DNA of 27,051 nt from Acidobacteriaceae bacterium (GCA_030049955.1 JASIJX010000332.1:1-27051), one strand, 5' to 3'. Positions 9,353 through 16,888 are shown, counted from the first letter of the stretch. The notes: generated from the sequence alone by a model not told the origin. Translations and numbers: made by a program.

Positions 9353-10390
9353 TTATGGTGCTTGGCGGATCCGTATGTTTAACTTGTGCTTCCTGGCCGG
9401 GCCAGTGGACGCTCGGACCACTAACTCGGTCTCTAACTTGTACGCGGCCCCAAGCTTCCGCTTAAGCTTGAGCATTTTATCCAGCGCATTAAAAGCCATC
9501 ACCCCCAACTGTTCTCTTGGGACGCGGATGGTGGTCAGCGGAGGCCGGGCAAGGAAGGCGAAGGAAATATCGTCAATTCCAATGACCGATATATCCTCGG
9601 GAACTCGCACTCCCGCCTCTTCAAGCGCGCTCATGACGCCCATGGCGATCAGATCGCTGCCGCAGAAAATCACCGTTGGGACATCCGGGGCCGAAAGAAT
9701 AGCGTGAACTGCCGAGGCCCCTGCATCCACCCGGTAATCGCAACTGATGAGCGGGTATGGGGCCATGTTCTTGTGTTTCAGTCCAGCCACCAACGCTTGC
9801 CGGATATTCATGGCGGTGCCATTCGTGCCCGGACCAGCAATCACCGCTGCCCTGCGATGGCCCAGCGTCACTACATGCTCGATCGCTTGCAATACTCCGC
9901 GACGATAATTGATGGTGATGTTACTGACTAACTTGCGGGAATGGCACAGATTGCAAAAAACCACACCAATCTCTGCTGCGGTAAGGGAAGAGGTGGCCGA
10001 ATCGTCAATCGACGAGGTCATAATCGCCACGCCGCTGACGTCGCTTTCTACGAGTTTGCGAATCACCGACTGTATGCGGGCTGGGTCGTATTCGGTATTC
10101 AACAGTAAAACGTCCAGTCCGCGATCCCACGCCGCGGCCTGAAAGCCGCGAATGACCTCGGGGAAATAAGGATTCGCAATCTCAGAAATGACAAGGCCGA
10201 ACAGGCCGCTCTGCCCTGTCGCCAAGCGCCTGGCGTGAACATTCTTGTAGTAGTTCAGTTCGTTGACCGCGTCCAGTACCCGCTTTCTTGTTTCTTCGGA
10301 GATATACTGGGTCTTATTGTTGAGTACGCGCGACACGGTGGCCGGGGAGACCCCGGCTCGGCTCGCAACGTTTTTCATGGTATAAGGCAC
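9353..10390 (-). CDS. LacI-family transcriptional regulator
   Basis: This is a regulator of about 345 residues. The N-terminal LacI helix-turn-helix reads MKNVASRAGVSPATVSRVLN, with the hinge-helix region at TRKRVLDAVNELNYYKNVHAR. A periplasmic-binding-protein-like sensor domain follows (GLFGLVISEIANPYFPEVI, TVIFCGSDLIAMGVMSALEE, ISVIGIDDISFAFLARPPLTTI). The frame is open to 10570, but a convincing -10 box at 10464-10469 makes that region untranslated. The GTG at 10388-10390 (GGAG five bases upstream) or the ATG at 10376-10378 is the likely start. It sits between the two divergent enzyme operons and is the obvious candidate to bind the three double operators. Its ligand is probably a sugar or keto-sugar of the pathway; this is inferred only from position. 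Confidence 0.9.
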   Translation of the reverse strand: MPYTMKNVASRAGVSPATVSRVLNNKTQYISEETRKRVLDAVNELNYYKNVHARRLATGQSGLFGLVISEIANPYFPEVIRGFQAAAWDRGLDVLLLNTEYDPARIQSVIRKLVESDVSGVAIMTSSIDDSATSSLTAAEIGVVFCNLCHSRKLVSNITINYRRGVLQAIEHVVTLGHRRAAVIAGPGTNGTAMNIRQALVAGLKHKNMAPYPLISCDYRVDAGASAVHAILSAPDVPTVIFCGSDLIAMGVMSALEEAGVRVPEDISVIGIDDISFAFLARPPLTTIRVPREQLGVMAFNALDKMLKLKRKLGAAYKLETELVVRASTGPARKHKLNIRIRQAP

Positions 10391-10463
10391 GGCGCTCCGC
10401 AACCCCTTTCGATTAGATATTCGGGCCCTCTGGCAGCGAGGCGCTACGGCGCAGGAGAGGTTC

Positions 10464-10494
10464 ATTATAAAGAGTTGATCATAGCGGCAGTCAA
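10464..10494 (-). promoter_or_regulatory. Promoter of the LacI-family gene
   Basis: On the minus strand, TTGACT (10494-10489) is followed by a 19-bp spacer and a perfect TATAAT (10469-10464). This would give an untranslated leader of about 65 bases before the GTG at 10390. No GAAAnCGnTTTC box overlaps it; the nearest lies some 200 bases away at 10694-10720, so autoregulation is possible but not shown. Confidence 0.55.
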
Positions 10495-10653
10495 CTGTGC
10501 AGCAGATAGCCTCTCTGCGAAGGGGCGTGCGCCAAGGGAAATGGATGTTGGGGCCCCCGCAACAGATCATCGGGTATGGCCGTTGTGTTGGTCCCAGAAC
10601 GCTGCAACCCGGTGCAATAACCCTTTAGCGTACCGCACTCCATCGGGGAGTCC

Positions 10654-10683
10654 TTGACAGGCGAATTGGCGGCTGTGTATACA
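10654..10683 (+). promoter_or_regulatory. Sigma-70-type promoter for the Gfo-ROK-SIS-EamA-DUF1080 operon
   Basis: TTGACA at 10654-10659 and TATACA at 10678-10683 are separated by 18 bp, a near-consensus promoter. Transcription would start at about 10690, just before the double operator. Confidence 0.7.
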
Positions 10684-10693
10684 TAGAGGTCTG

Positions 10694-10720
10694 TGAAATC
10701 GCTTTCTGCAATCGGTTTCT
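10694..10720. promoter_or_regulatory. Double LacI-type operator before the first Gfo/Idh/MocA gene
   Basis: GAAATCGCTTTC at 10695-10706 and GCAATCGGTTTC at 10708-10719 are two CG-centred boxes spaced 13 bp. The 27-bp block agrees at 22 positions with the site before the cytochrome c gene and at 20 with the site before the TonB receptor. It lies 10 bases after the -10 box and covers the expected start of the transcript. Confidence 0.72.
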
Positions 10721-10803
10721 GAAATAGAATTTCTTTGCAAAAATGCTTCCCTTGCGATACGCACCCGGAAGCAGGAACTACATGTGTCCCGAAAGGAATG
10801 TTC

Positions 10804-12129
10804 ATGGATGTATTGAAGAATCTTCCGGCAAGCTCCATATCGCGCCGCAATTTTGTAAAGTACGCCGGCTATGGCGCAGCGATTGCCGCTGCCCGGCCAG
10901 CCTGGGCGCGGGTAATCGGCGCGAACGACAGGATCAATGTTGCCGTCATCGGCCTGGGGTTGCGTGGCAACGACCACATGCAGCTCCTGCTGGAACACCG
11001 GAAACACAAGCAGGATATTGAAGTTGTCGCCCTTTGCGATGTTTACCAAAGACGCCTCAGTAAAGCATCGGCTCTGTTTCCGGAAGCCAAGACCTATACT
11101 CGCCACGAAGACGTCTTGCAGCGCGCCGACATTGATGCGGTCATTATTGCAACACCCGACCATTGGCACGCTCCCATGACCCTCGCTGCGATGGAAAGCG
11201 GCAAAGATGTCTATGTCGAAAAACCCATGACCCACACGGTGGAGGAGAGCAAAGAGGTTGCGCATCGGGCGAAGCAGCTCAATCGCGTGGTGCAGGTAGG
11301 CGTACAGGGTACTTCATGGGACCGTTGGCATAAAGTCCGCAAGATTATCGAGTCGGGCATGATCGGTCAGGTTGTTTCCGTGCAGGGCACCTACAGCCGC
11401 AACGATCCCAGCGGAGACTGGAACTGGCCCATCGATGCTGGAGCGGGACCGGAGGGGACGGGCGATAACCATATCGACTGGAAGCAATGGCTTGGCTCGG
11501 CTCCCGAGATTCCCTTCAATGCCGACCGCTTCTTTCGCTTTCGGAAATACTGGGACTATTCGGGCGGGATTGCCACGGATCTCCATTACCACATCGTTGC
11601 GCCATTTCATTTGGCAGTGGCCAATGACTTCCCGGTTCGATCTGCCGGGATGGGTGGGTTGTGGGTCTACGATGACGGACGTGAAACGCCCGATACTTTC
11701 CTGACGGCCGCCGATTATCCCAGCAAGTTTTCGATGATGATTCAATCCAGCCAGGTCAACGAACACGGGCCGGCCATGATGGTGCGGGGCACAAAAGCCA
11801 CGATCCATTTGAGCGACGAGTGGGAAGGGCCGCCAAGCCGCCAGTATGACTACGCGGATATTATCCCCGAAAGCCCCTATGTTGTTGAATTTGCGAAGCA
11901 GTATGGTGGTGAGCGAGTTCGCCTCGATGGCGTCGGGAATCAGGGCGATCTGCTGCACGTCGACAACTTTCTTGACTGCGTCCGTAGCCGCCAGCAGCCA
12001 AATTGTCCAGCGGACATGGGTTATAAAGTTATGGCGACGATCGACCTCTCTGTGCGTTCCTACCGCAATGGCGCAATGTATTACTTTGATGCCGATAAAG
12101 AGCGTGTCTTTGAAAAAAGCAGGGCGTGA
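10804..12129 (+). CDS. Tat-exported Gfo/Idh/MocA-family oxidoreductase (first copy)
   Basis: This protein has 441 residues from the ATG at 10804, chosen because GAAAGGA lies six bases upstream and the frame then begins MDVLKNLPASSISRRNFVKY. That is a Tat signal (Arg14-Arg15), followed by a hydrophobic stretch ending in AWA. The Rossmann domain has GLGLRG at about 50-55, and the family motif EKPMTHTVEES starts at about 139. The C-terminal half is the Gfo/Idh/MocA alpha/beta domain, with HIDWKQWLG and DYSGGIATDLHYHIVAPFH. Tat export suggests a periplasmic enzyme that holds its nicotinamide cofactor tightly, as Zymomonas glucose-fructose oxidoreductase does. Within 3-keto-glycoside pathways such proteins interconvert glycosides and 3-keto forms; the exact substrate here is unknown. 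It is the first gene of a five-to-six gene unit downstream of a strong promoter and double operator. Confidence 0.88.
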   Translation: MDVLKNLPASSISRRNFVKYAGYGAAIAAARPAWARVIGANDRINVAVIGLGLRGNDHMQLLLEHRKHKQDIEVVALCDVYQRRLSKASALFPEAKTYTRHEDVLQRADIDAVIIATPDHWHAPMTLAAMESGKDVYVEKPMTHTVEESKEVAHRAKQLNRVVQVGVQGTSWDRWHKVRKIIESGMIGQVVSVQGTYSRNDPSGDWNWPIDAGAGPEGTGDNHIDWKQWLGSAPEIPFNADRFFRFRKYWDYSGGIATDLHYHIVAPFHLAVANDFPVRSAGMGGLWVYDDGRETPDTFLTAADYPSKFSMMIQSSQVNEHGPAMMVRGTKATIHLSDEWEGPPSRQYDYADIIPESPYVVEFAKQYGGERVRLDGVGNQGDLLHVDNFLDCVRSRQQPNCPADMGYKVMATIDLSVRSYRNGAMYYFDADKERVFEKSRA

Positions 12130-12171
12130 TGAAGCTCACGAACAACAAGACCGGGACAAAGCGCAGACTAG

Positions 12172-13092
12172 ATGAAAATCATCGGAGCCGTTGATATTGG
12201 TGGCACCAAAATCGCCGTGGGCGCGGTGCGCGAAGACGGAACTATCGCTTATCGGACCGAATGTGCAACGGAACCTGGTCGTGGATTCCAAGACGCAATG
12301 CAGCGGATTCAGAGGATGCTGCATGAGGTTACAGCCGCGTGTGGCGTCCTCGATGGAATCGGGCTTGCTTGTCCTGGCCCGCTCGATCCTTTGACTGGAA
12401 CCCTTGGTGAGATAGGGACACTTGCCGGCTGGCAGGGGAGAAATCTCATCCAGGACCTTCAATCGGAGTTCGGCGTCACGGTCGCGGTTGAGAATGATGC
12501 GGACGCTGCAGCGCTGGCGGAATTCAAGTGGGGTGTGGCGCGAACTGCCAAGAGCTTTATCTATATCACCATCAGCACTGGCATCGGCGGCGGCATGATT
12601 CTGAACGGCGATGTCTACCGTGGCGCAGGAGGCGCTCATCCAGAGTTCGGGCACCAGATCATTGAAAGCTCGGGCCCTGTTTGTTATTGCACCGCTCGTG
12701 GCTGCTGGGAAAGCCTCGCCAGCGGTACGGCGATGAGCACGTGGATGTGCGAGATGGCGCCAGGTTCCAGTCCGGTAACGGCTGAGGATATCTGCAAGCT
12801 TGCCCGGCAGGGAAATGAGTTGGCGCTGCGCGCGGTGAGCCGACAAAAATACTACCTCGGGCTCGGTTTGGCCAACCTTGTAACTCTCTTTGTCCCCGAC
12901 GTCATCGCTCTGGGCGGCGGTGTTATGAAGAGCAGTTCGCTGTTTCTCGACGACACTGTGAGCATGGTTCGCAAATTATGCACTCAGGTGCCCGTGGAAA
13001 AAACTAGCATCGTGCTCTCAGGCCTTGGCTCCGACACAGGGCTGCTTGGAGCCGCCCAATCGTGGCTATACCGTTATCAAACAATATCCTAG
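12172..13092 (+). CDS. ROK-family sugar kinase (glucokinase-like)
   Basis: This 306-residue ROK-family protein is a probable cytoplasmic sugar kinase. The ATP phosphate-binding motif is DIGGTKIAVG at 8-17. The catalytic Asp109 lies in VENDADAAAL. The sugar-contacting EFGH is at 158-161, followed by the zinc motif CYCTARGCWE at 171-180, in which Cys171, Cys173 and Cys178 are kept. There is no N-terminal helix-turn-helix, so it is a kinase and not a ROK repressor. It follows the Gfo gene by 42 bases and precedes the SIS gene by 42 bases, in one operon. Its substrate could be glucose, a hexosamine or a keto-hexose delivered by the EamA pair. The sequence alone does not decide this. Confidence 0.92.
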   Translation: MKIIGAVDIGGTKIAVGAVREDGTIAYRTECATEPGRGFQDAMQRIQRMLHEVTAACGVLDGIGLACPGPLDPLTGTLGEIGTLAGWQGRNLIQDLQSEFGVTVAVENDADAAALAEFKWGVARTAKSFIYITISTGIGGGMILNGDVYRGAGGAHPEFGHQIIESSGPVCYCTARGCWESLASGTAMSTWMCEMAPGSSPVTAEDICKLARQGNELALRAVSRQKYYLGLGLANLVTLFVPDVIALGGGVMKSSSLFLDDTVSMVRKLCTQVPVEKTSIVLSGLGSDTGLLGAAQSWLYRYQTIS

Positions 13093-13134
13093 CGTGTTCT
13101 CACAGGTCCACGGAGTAAGAAGGGACAAAGAACT

Positions 13135-14199
13135 ATGACGATGTCGAACCTAGCCCAAGATATTCTCGGTCAGGGGCAGTCCCTGGCCCGCGCATTGCAG
13201 TATCAGTTCGGAGAGGGCGCAAATGCCCTGACGCAGGCTGCCTCTCTTCTTCGGTCGAGAAGCCGCGTGCTGATTACAGGAATCGGCGCTTCCTTATTTG
13301 CTTCCATCCCGCTAGAGTACTCCCTCTGTTCACTCGGGATCGATGCTGTAGCGATCGAGGCCGGCGAGTTGCTGCATTACCGGCACGATGCATTTGGAGA
13401 CGCCGTGGCAGTGATCGTCTCCCGCTCCGGAGAATCGATTGAAGTATCAAGGTTGCTCGCAATCCTCGAAGGGCGTCAACCCATCATCGGCATCAGTAAT
13501 GAGCCGCTGAGTCTGCTGGCGCAAAGCGCCGATGTAAGTATCAACATCAGCAGCAGGCCTGATGAGATGGTTGCTATCCAGACTTACACGGGAACGTTGC
13601 TGGCCCTGCACCTGCTATTCAATGCGGTGACAAATTCGATGGACGCGGCAATAGAAATGCTCAAAGCATTCCAGCCAGAATTCTGTCGTCTGGTGCAGAG
13701 CAACATGGATGCCCGCTTCCAATGGGATGCTTTTTTCAAGTCAGATTCCCCGGTGCATCTGTTGGCGCGTGGACCTTCGTGCGCGTCGGCTTTTGAAGGG
13801 GCTCTTCTCTTCAATGAGGTTGCCAAGAGTCCCGCTATTGGCATGGCAATCGCATCCTTTCGACATGGCCCCGTGGAGATCGTCGACTCAGGTTTCAAGA
13901 GCTTGATTTTTGCGCCTCAAGGCCGGACGGGGGAGCTAAACTTGGCTCTGGCGCGCGATCTGGCCGCGTTCGGCGGAGATGTCCGCGTCATTGGGCCATC
14001 TCCTCAGCCCTCGTTGGGGGCGGAGTGGTGCACTATTCCTAATGTTCCGGAAGCGCTCGCTCCGTTGTTTCAAATCATTCCGGTACAGGCGGCCGCGCTT
14101 CGCCTGGCCGAACTCAGAGGAATCGCTCCTGGAAGCTTTCGGTACGCGCCCCAGGTAGCCGTGGACGAAGCCAGGTTCGACCGGTTGCGGGTGTCGTGA
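13135..14199 (+). CDS. Double-SIS-domain sugar phosphate isomerase/deaminase-like protein
   Basis: This protein of 354 residues has two SIS (sugar isomerase) domains and no glutaminase domain. The first domain shows VLITGIGAS (45-53) and the phosphate-binding loop VSRSGESIE (95-103). The second has VHLLARGPSCASAFEGALLFNEVAKS and the FRHGPVE motif found in GlmS, AgaS and FrlB-like proteins. Such proteins isomerise or deaminate amino-sugar or fructosamine phosphates. It starts 42 bases after the ROK kinase with AAGGGAC upstream, and its stop overlaps the region of the next gene. Next to a ROK kinase it suggests phosphorylation followed by isomerisation of the imported sugar. No amino-sugar hydrolase is visible in the window, so the substrate is an open question. 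Confidence 0.87.
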   Translation: MTMSNLAQDILGQGQSLARALQYQFGEGANALTQAASLLRSRSRVLITGIGASLFASIPLEYSLCSLGIDAVAIEAGELLHYRHDAFGDAVAVIVSRSGESIEVSRLLAILEGRQPIIGISNEPLSLLAQSADVSINISSRPDEMVAIQTYTGTLLALHLLFNAVTNSMDAAIEMLKAFQPEFCRLVQSNMDARFQWDAFFKSDSPVHLLARGPSCASAFEGALLFNEVAKSPAIGMAIASFRHGPVEIVDSGFKSLIFAPQGRTGELNLALARDLAAFGGDVRVIGPSPQPSLGAEWCTIPNVPEALAPLFQIIPVQAAALRLAELRGIAPGSFRYAPQVAVDEARFDRLRVS

Positions 14200-14228
14200 T
14201 GGCCACGGACCTTCAGGAGAGGACGACC

Positions 14229-14663
14229 ATGGCGTCAAAGCAAACCTGGAACGCACGCTGGTTTTGGTATTCGATGATCTGCGTGCTCTGCTGGGGTGGA
14301 TGGGCCATGCTTTCCAAGCTCGGCTCGCGCGAAATTCCACCAAACACGATGCAGTTTCTATTCACCATCGGCACGCTCCCCGTCGGTCTCGCTCTCCTCA
14401 TTGGGCGGCGGGGTAAGTTGGAACGAAGCCCGCGCGGCATTACTTACGGCGTCCTGAACGGCGTACTCTCAGGCGTGGGCGGTCTTGCTTTGTTTGCAGC
14501 GTACCACACCAACGGCAACACTTCCCTGATCACGGTAGCCACGGCACTCTATCCCATGGTCACGGTAATTTTAGCAGTGTCCATTCTGCGGGAGCGATTT
14601 GGCCTGGTTCAAGCGCTGGGCCTTGTCTTTGCAGCGGCTGCGATTGTCATTTTCTCTTTGTAG
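14229..14663 (+). CDS. Half-size EamA/DMT membrane transporter protein, first of a pair
   Basis: This 144-residue integral membrane protein is equivalent to one EamA repeat of the drug/metabolite transporter superfamily. Hydrophobic segments run at about 11-27, 37-53, 68-85 and 93-143, with the typical LYPMVTVILAVSILRERF block near the end. The usual fused transporter has two such repeats in about 300 residues; here the next gene supplies the second. The ATG at 14229 has AGGAGAGG six bases upstream and is preferred to the in-frame GTG at 14196 or ATG at 14199, which overlaps the SIS stop. Its position between a sugar isomerase and a DUF1080 gene suggests sugar or keto-sugar transport across the inner membrane. 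That role is inferred from context. Confidence 0.82.
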   Translation: MASKQTWNARWFWYSMICVLCWGGWAMLSKLGSREIPPNTMQFLFTIGTLPVGLALLIGRRGKLERSPRGITYGVLNGVLSGVGGLALFAAYHTNGNTSLITVATALYPMVTVILAVSILRERFGLVQALGLVFAAAAIVIFSL

Positions 14664-14677
14664 GAGGCTAGCCCTAA

Positions 14678-15094
14678 ATGCATTTGCCGCCATGGCTTTT
14701 GTATTCCGCAATTACGCTCATCGCATGGGGCATCGTCGGCCTCCTGCAGAAGCTATCGACGACCTATATCTCCGCGGAGTCGTCGCTCATCTGGCTGGTG
14801 GTTGGATTTCTGCTCATTGAACCCCTCTTTTATCCAGGTAAAGCTGTATTTCATTACTCTCGCTGGAATCTTGCGTGGGCCCTGATGAGTGGACTGCTCA
14901 ATGCTCTTGGGGCGTGGGCGCTTTTTGCGGCGATGAAGAACGGTGGGAAGGCCTCAATCGTTGCCCCGCTAACCGCACTGTACCCAGTGGTGGTTATTGT
15001 GCTCGTGCCCTTTGTCCTCCATGAATCGATTACGAAGACTCAGCTGGCCGGCATTGTGTGCGCATTGACCGCTGTCACCCTGCTCTCTGCGTGA
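14678..15094 (+). CDS. Half-size EamA/DMT membrane transporter protein, second of a pair
   Basis: This 138-residue partner of the preceding EamA protein starts 14 bases after its stop, with GGAGG upstream. It has hydrophobic segments at about 5-23, 36-52, 66-85 and 95-137, and a matching LYPVVVIVLVPFVLHESIT block. The two proteins share the motifs (N/K)GG/NTS..TALYP, so they look like the two repeats of one antiparallel dimer expressed as separate chains. They would form a heterodimeric permease in the inner membrane. This may be the only inner-membrane sugar uptake system in the window; no ABC or MFS transporter is seen. Confidence 0.82.
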   Translation: MHLPPWLLYSAITLIAWGIVGLLQKLSTTYISAESSLIWLVVGFLLIEPLFYPGKAVFHYSRWNLAWALMSGLLNALGAWALFAAMKNGGKASIVAPLTALYPVVVIVLVPFVLHESITKTQLAGIVCALTAVTLLSA

Positions 15095-15214
15095 TCCGCA
15101 AGCCGGGCTTCAAGAGGACTCGATGTGAAGTGGTGGTCAAACAGCGGCGGTGGAGAATTCGATTAACGCAGGCTTTAATTTCTTTGTGAATTCAAGCTGA
15201 AAAAGGAGAATTAG

Positions 15215-16234
15215 ATGTTTCAGTTTTTATGCAGAATGCGGCAGGAGCATGACGAGCCATGGGTGCAGGCTCTCCGTGGTGGAAGATTCGGGAACACAGC
15301 GCCGCTCTATCTGATGGCCGCTGCTCTAATGGTTTTGCTTCCGGGTGTCAGGGTGGCGGCACAGGACTCAATTCGTCCATTTGCCGGCAAATGGGACCTC
15401 ACCCTCACGGATGCGCAGGGAAGCCGGCCTTCCTGGATTGACGTTTCGGAAGATGGCGGACAGTTGAAGCTTATCTTTGTGGGGTTGACGGACCATGCGA
15501 CGGCCATGAAGCAAGCGAAGATCCACAATGGTGAACTCGTCTTCGTATCACCGAAGGGCGAGGAGGGTTTCCCTGTCGACACAACCTACACTCTGAAGCG
15601 GGTGGGGGACCGCCTCACGGGTACGGTAGTAAATTCTGAGAAAAGCTGGACTCTAAGCGGAAGCCGGGCGCCTGCGCTCGCGCACGACAAAGTTGCCGGA
15701 TGGGGTAAGCCCATCAGCCTGTTCAACGGCCATGATCTCAAGGGTTGGAAGCTGGCCGATCCCAGTCAAGCCAGTTGGAAGGTCGAGAATGGCGATCTGA
15801 TCAGCCCCGGCCACGGCTCCGACCTCATCAGCATCCCCAAATTCAAGAATTTCAAGCTGCATCTCGAATTCAAGCTTGCCCCACAGTCAAATAGCGGAGT
15901 GTATCTGCGGGGAAGATATGAGGTTCAGATTGAGAACGATTCGGTATCTGAGCCGCCAAGTCATCATACGGGGGGAGTGTACGGCTACCTGGCCCCGACT
16001 CCGGAGCAACCACGGGTTGCTGACAAATGGGAGACCTTTGACATCACGCTCATCGGCAGAACAGTCACGGTTGTGCAGAATGGGATTACTGTGATCAACC
16101 ACATGGAGATTCCTGGAATCACCGGCGGCGCACTCGATAGCCGTGAAGGCTTGCCGGGCCCCATCTATCTCCAGGGCTCGGAAGAGGGCCACGTGGCCTT
16201 TCGCAACATCGTGATCACACCGGCTCTTCAATAA
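15215..16234 (+). CDS. Exported DUF1080 (PF06439) protein, probable 3-keto-glycoside hydrolase/lyase
   Basis: This 339-residue protein has AAGGAG eight bases before its ATG. The N-terminus carries a basic stretch and then a hydrophobic export segment (LYLMAAALMVLLPGVRVAA, ending near 50). Residues 53-150 form a small beta domain (FAGKWDLTLTDAQGSRPSWI and the following strands). The DUF1080 jelly-roll fills 157-339: LFNGHDLKGWK, then FKLAPQSNSGVYLRGRYEVQ, then GGVYGYLAP, then GPIYLQGSEEGHVAFRNI. DUF1080 proteins include the 3-keto-disaccharide hydrolases and 3-keto-glucoside lyases that cleave glycosides after C3 oxidation. Its presence supports reading the GMC complex as a glycoside 3-dehydrogenase. 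It lies 120 bases after the EamA pair and probably ends the operon. Confidence 0.88.
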   Translation: MFQFLCRMRQEHDEPWVQALRGGRFGNTAPLYLMAAALMVLLPGVRVAAQDSIRPFAGKWDLTLTDAQGSRPSWIDVSEDGGQLKLIFVGLTDHATAMKQAKIHNGELVFVSPKGEEGFPVDTTYTLKRVGDRLTGTVVNSEKSWTLSGSRAPALAHDKVAGWGKPISLFNGHDLKGWKLADPSQASWKVENGDLISPGHGSDLISIPKFKNFKLHLEFKLAPQSNSGVYLRGRYEVQIENDSVSEPPSHHTGGVYGYLAPTPEQPRVADKWETFDITLIGRTVTVVQNGITVINHMEIPGITGGALDSREGLPGPIYLQGSEEGHVAFRNIVITPALQ

Positions 16235-16715
16235 CTGCGAGCTGAGTGAGAGGCATTTCTGAGCGGATACGGAAGCACAGTTGAATGCCGCCGGCCTGGA
16301 CTCAGCTTTAAAAAGCAGTGAGCGGGCGCCCGCTCACTGCCATCTCTGCGCAGCTCTCCAAGATCCTGTTCTTCACTTCACGCCGCTACCTGAGGAGATC
16401 GCTGAGCGTGAAACTAGCGATCGCAGGGAAGACGCTGAAACACAGACGAAGTGCGCACAGCGACTGTTCACAGTTCGGCGGCCGGAATTTCAGATGCGGG
16501 TTCGTGGTGGACGCGGTCGAACCGCCGTGCCGTCGCTCGCCCGGTGCCAAGTAGGTCAGGCGCACAGAAGTTGGCGGTTGATAATCGCCATCCATGAAGT
16601 ACAACTCGCTGGAATCAAACAGATACCTGAGCGGCTCGATCCGGTCGGCACATAGCTGGAGGGTAGCCAAGTGATGAAAGCAGCGAGCAATGATTTTGTG
16701 GCCCAAATGTGGCAG
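16235..16715. other. Non-coding stretch between the DUF1080 gene and the TonB receptor promoter
   Basis: About 480 bases have no gene I can support. A minus-strand frame at 16386-16706 is open for 106 codons but starts with TTG, lacks a ribosome site and resembles nothing I know. The only clear structure is the perfect palindrome at 16315-16340. Confidence 0.5.
16315..16340 (-). terminator. Perfect 26-bp palindrome with a minus-strand T-tract
   Basis: GCAGTGAGCGGGC at 16315-16327 is followed immediately by its exact reverse complement at 16328-16340. Read on the minus strand, the hairpin is followed by TTTTTAAAGC, the form of an intrinsic terminator. Read on the plus strand, it follows the DUF1080 stop by 81 bases and is flanked downstream by CATCTCTGCG, without a U-tract. 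It may still fold and end the plus-strand operon less efficiently. Confidence 0.5.
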
Positions 16716-16745
16716 TTGACAATGTTAGTCGCGTCAAGATAATAT
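16716..16745 (+). promoter_or_regulatory. Sigma-70-type promoter of the TonB receptor operon
   Basis: TTGACA at 16716-16721 and TAATAT at 16740-16745 are separated by 18 bp. Spacer length and -35 sequence equal those of the other two operator-linked promoters. Confidence 0.7.
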
Positions 16746-16746
16746 C

Positions 16747-16773
16747 TGAAACCGATTTACGAAATCGCTTTCA
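16747..16773. promoter_or_regulatory. Double LacI-type operator before the TonB receptor gene
   Basis: GAAACCGATTTA at 16748-16759 and GAAATCGCTTTC at 16761-16772 repeat the 13-bp spacing of the other two sites. The whole block is also an interrupted palindrome: TGAAACCGATTT, three bases, AAATCGCTTTCA. It begins one base after the -10 box. Confidence 0.72.
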
Positions 16774-16888
16774 GAGTGCGCAAAATTGAGCAGATCTTAC
16801 CAAGCAACTGCTCATGGGTACTTTGCGGCACCGGAAGGCGGCCAGTAAATAGTTCAACCGAAACAGCGGACATGGAGGTCTTCAAAAC

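Noticed and set aside
10391..10570. N-terminal extension of the LacI-family protein
   Set aside because: A good -10 box (10464-10469) and -35 box (10489-10494) lie inside it, and LacI proteins start just before the helix-turn-helix, which matches a start at 10390 or 10378.
16386..16706. A 106-codon minus-strand frame upstream of the palindrome
   Set aside because: It starts with TTG and has no ribosome site or recognisable motif. The palindrome with a T-tract downstream of it is suggestive, but not enough to call a gene.
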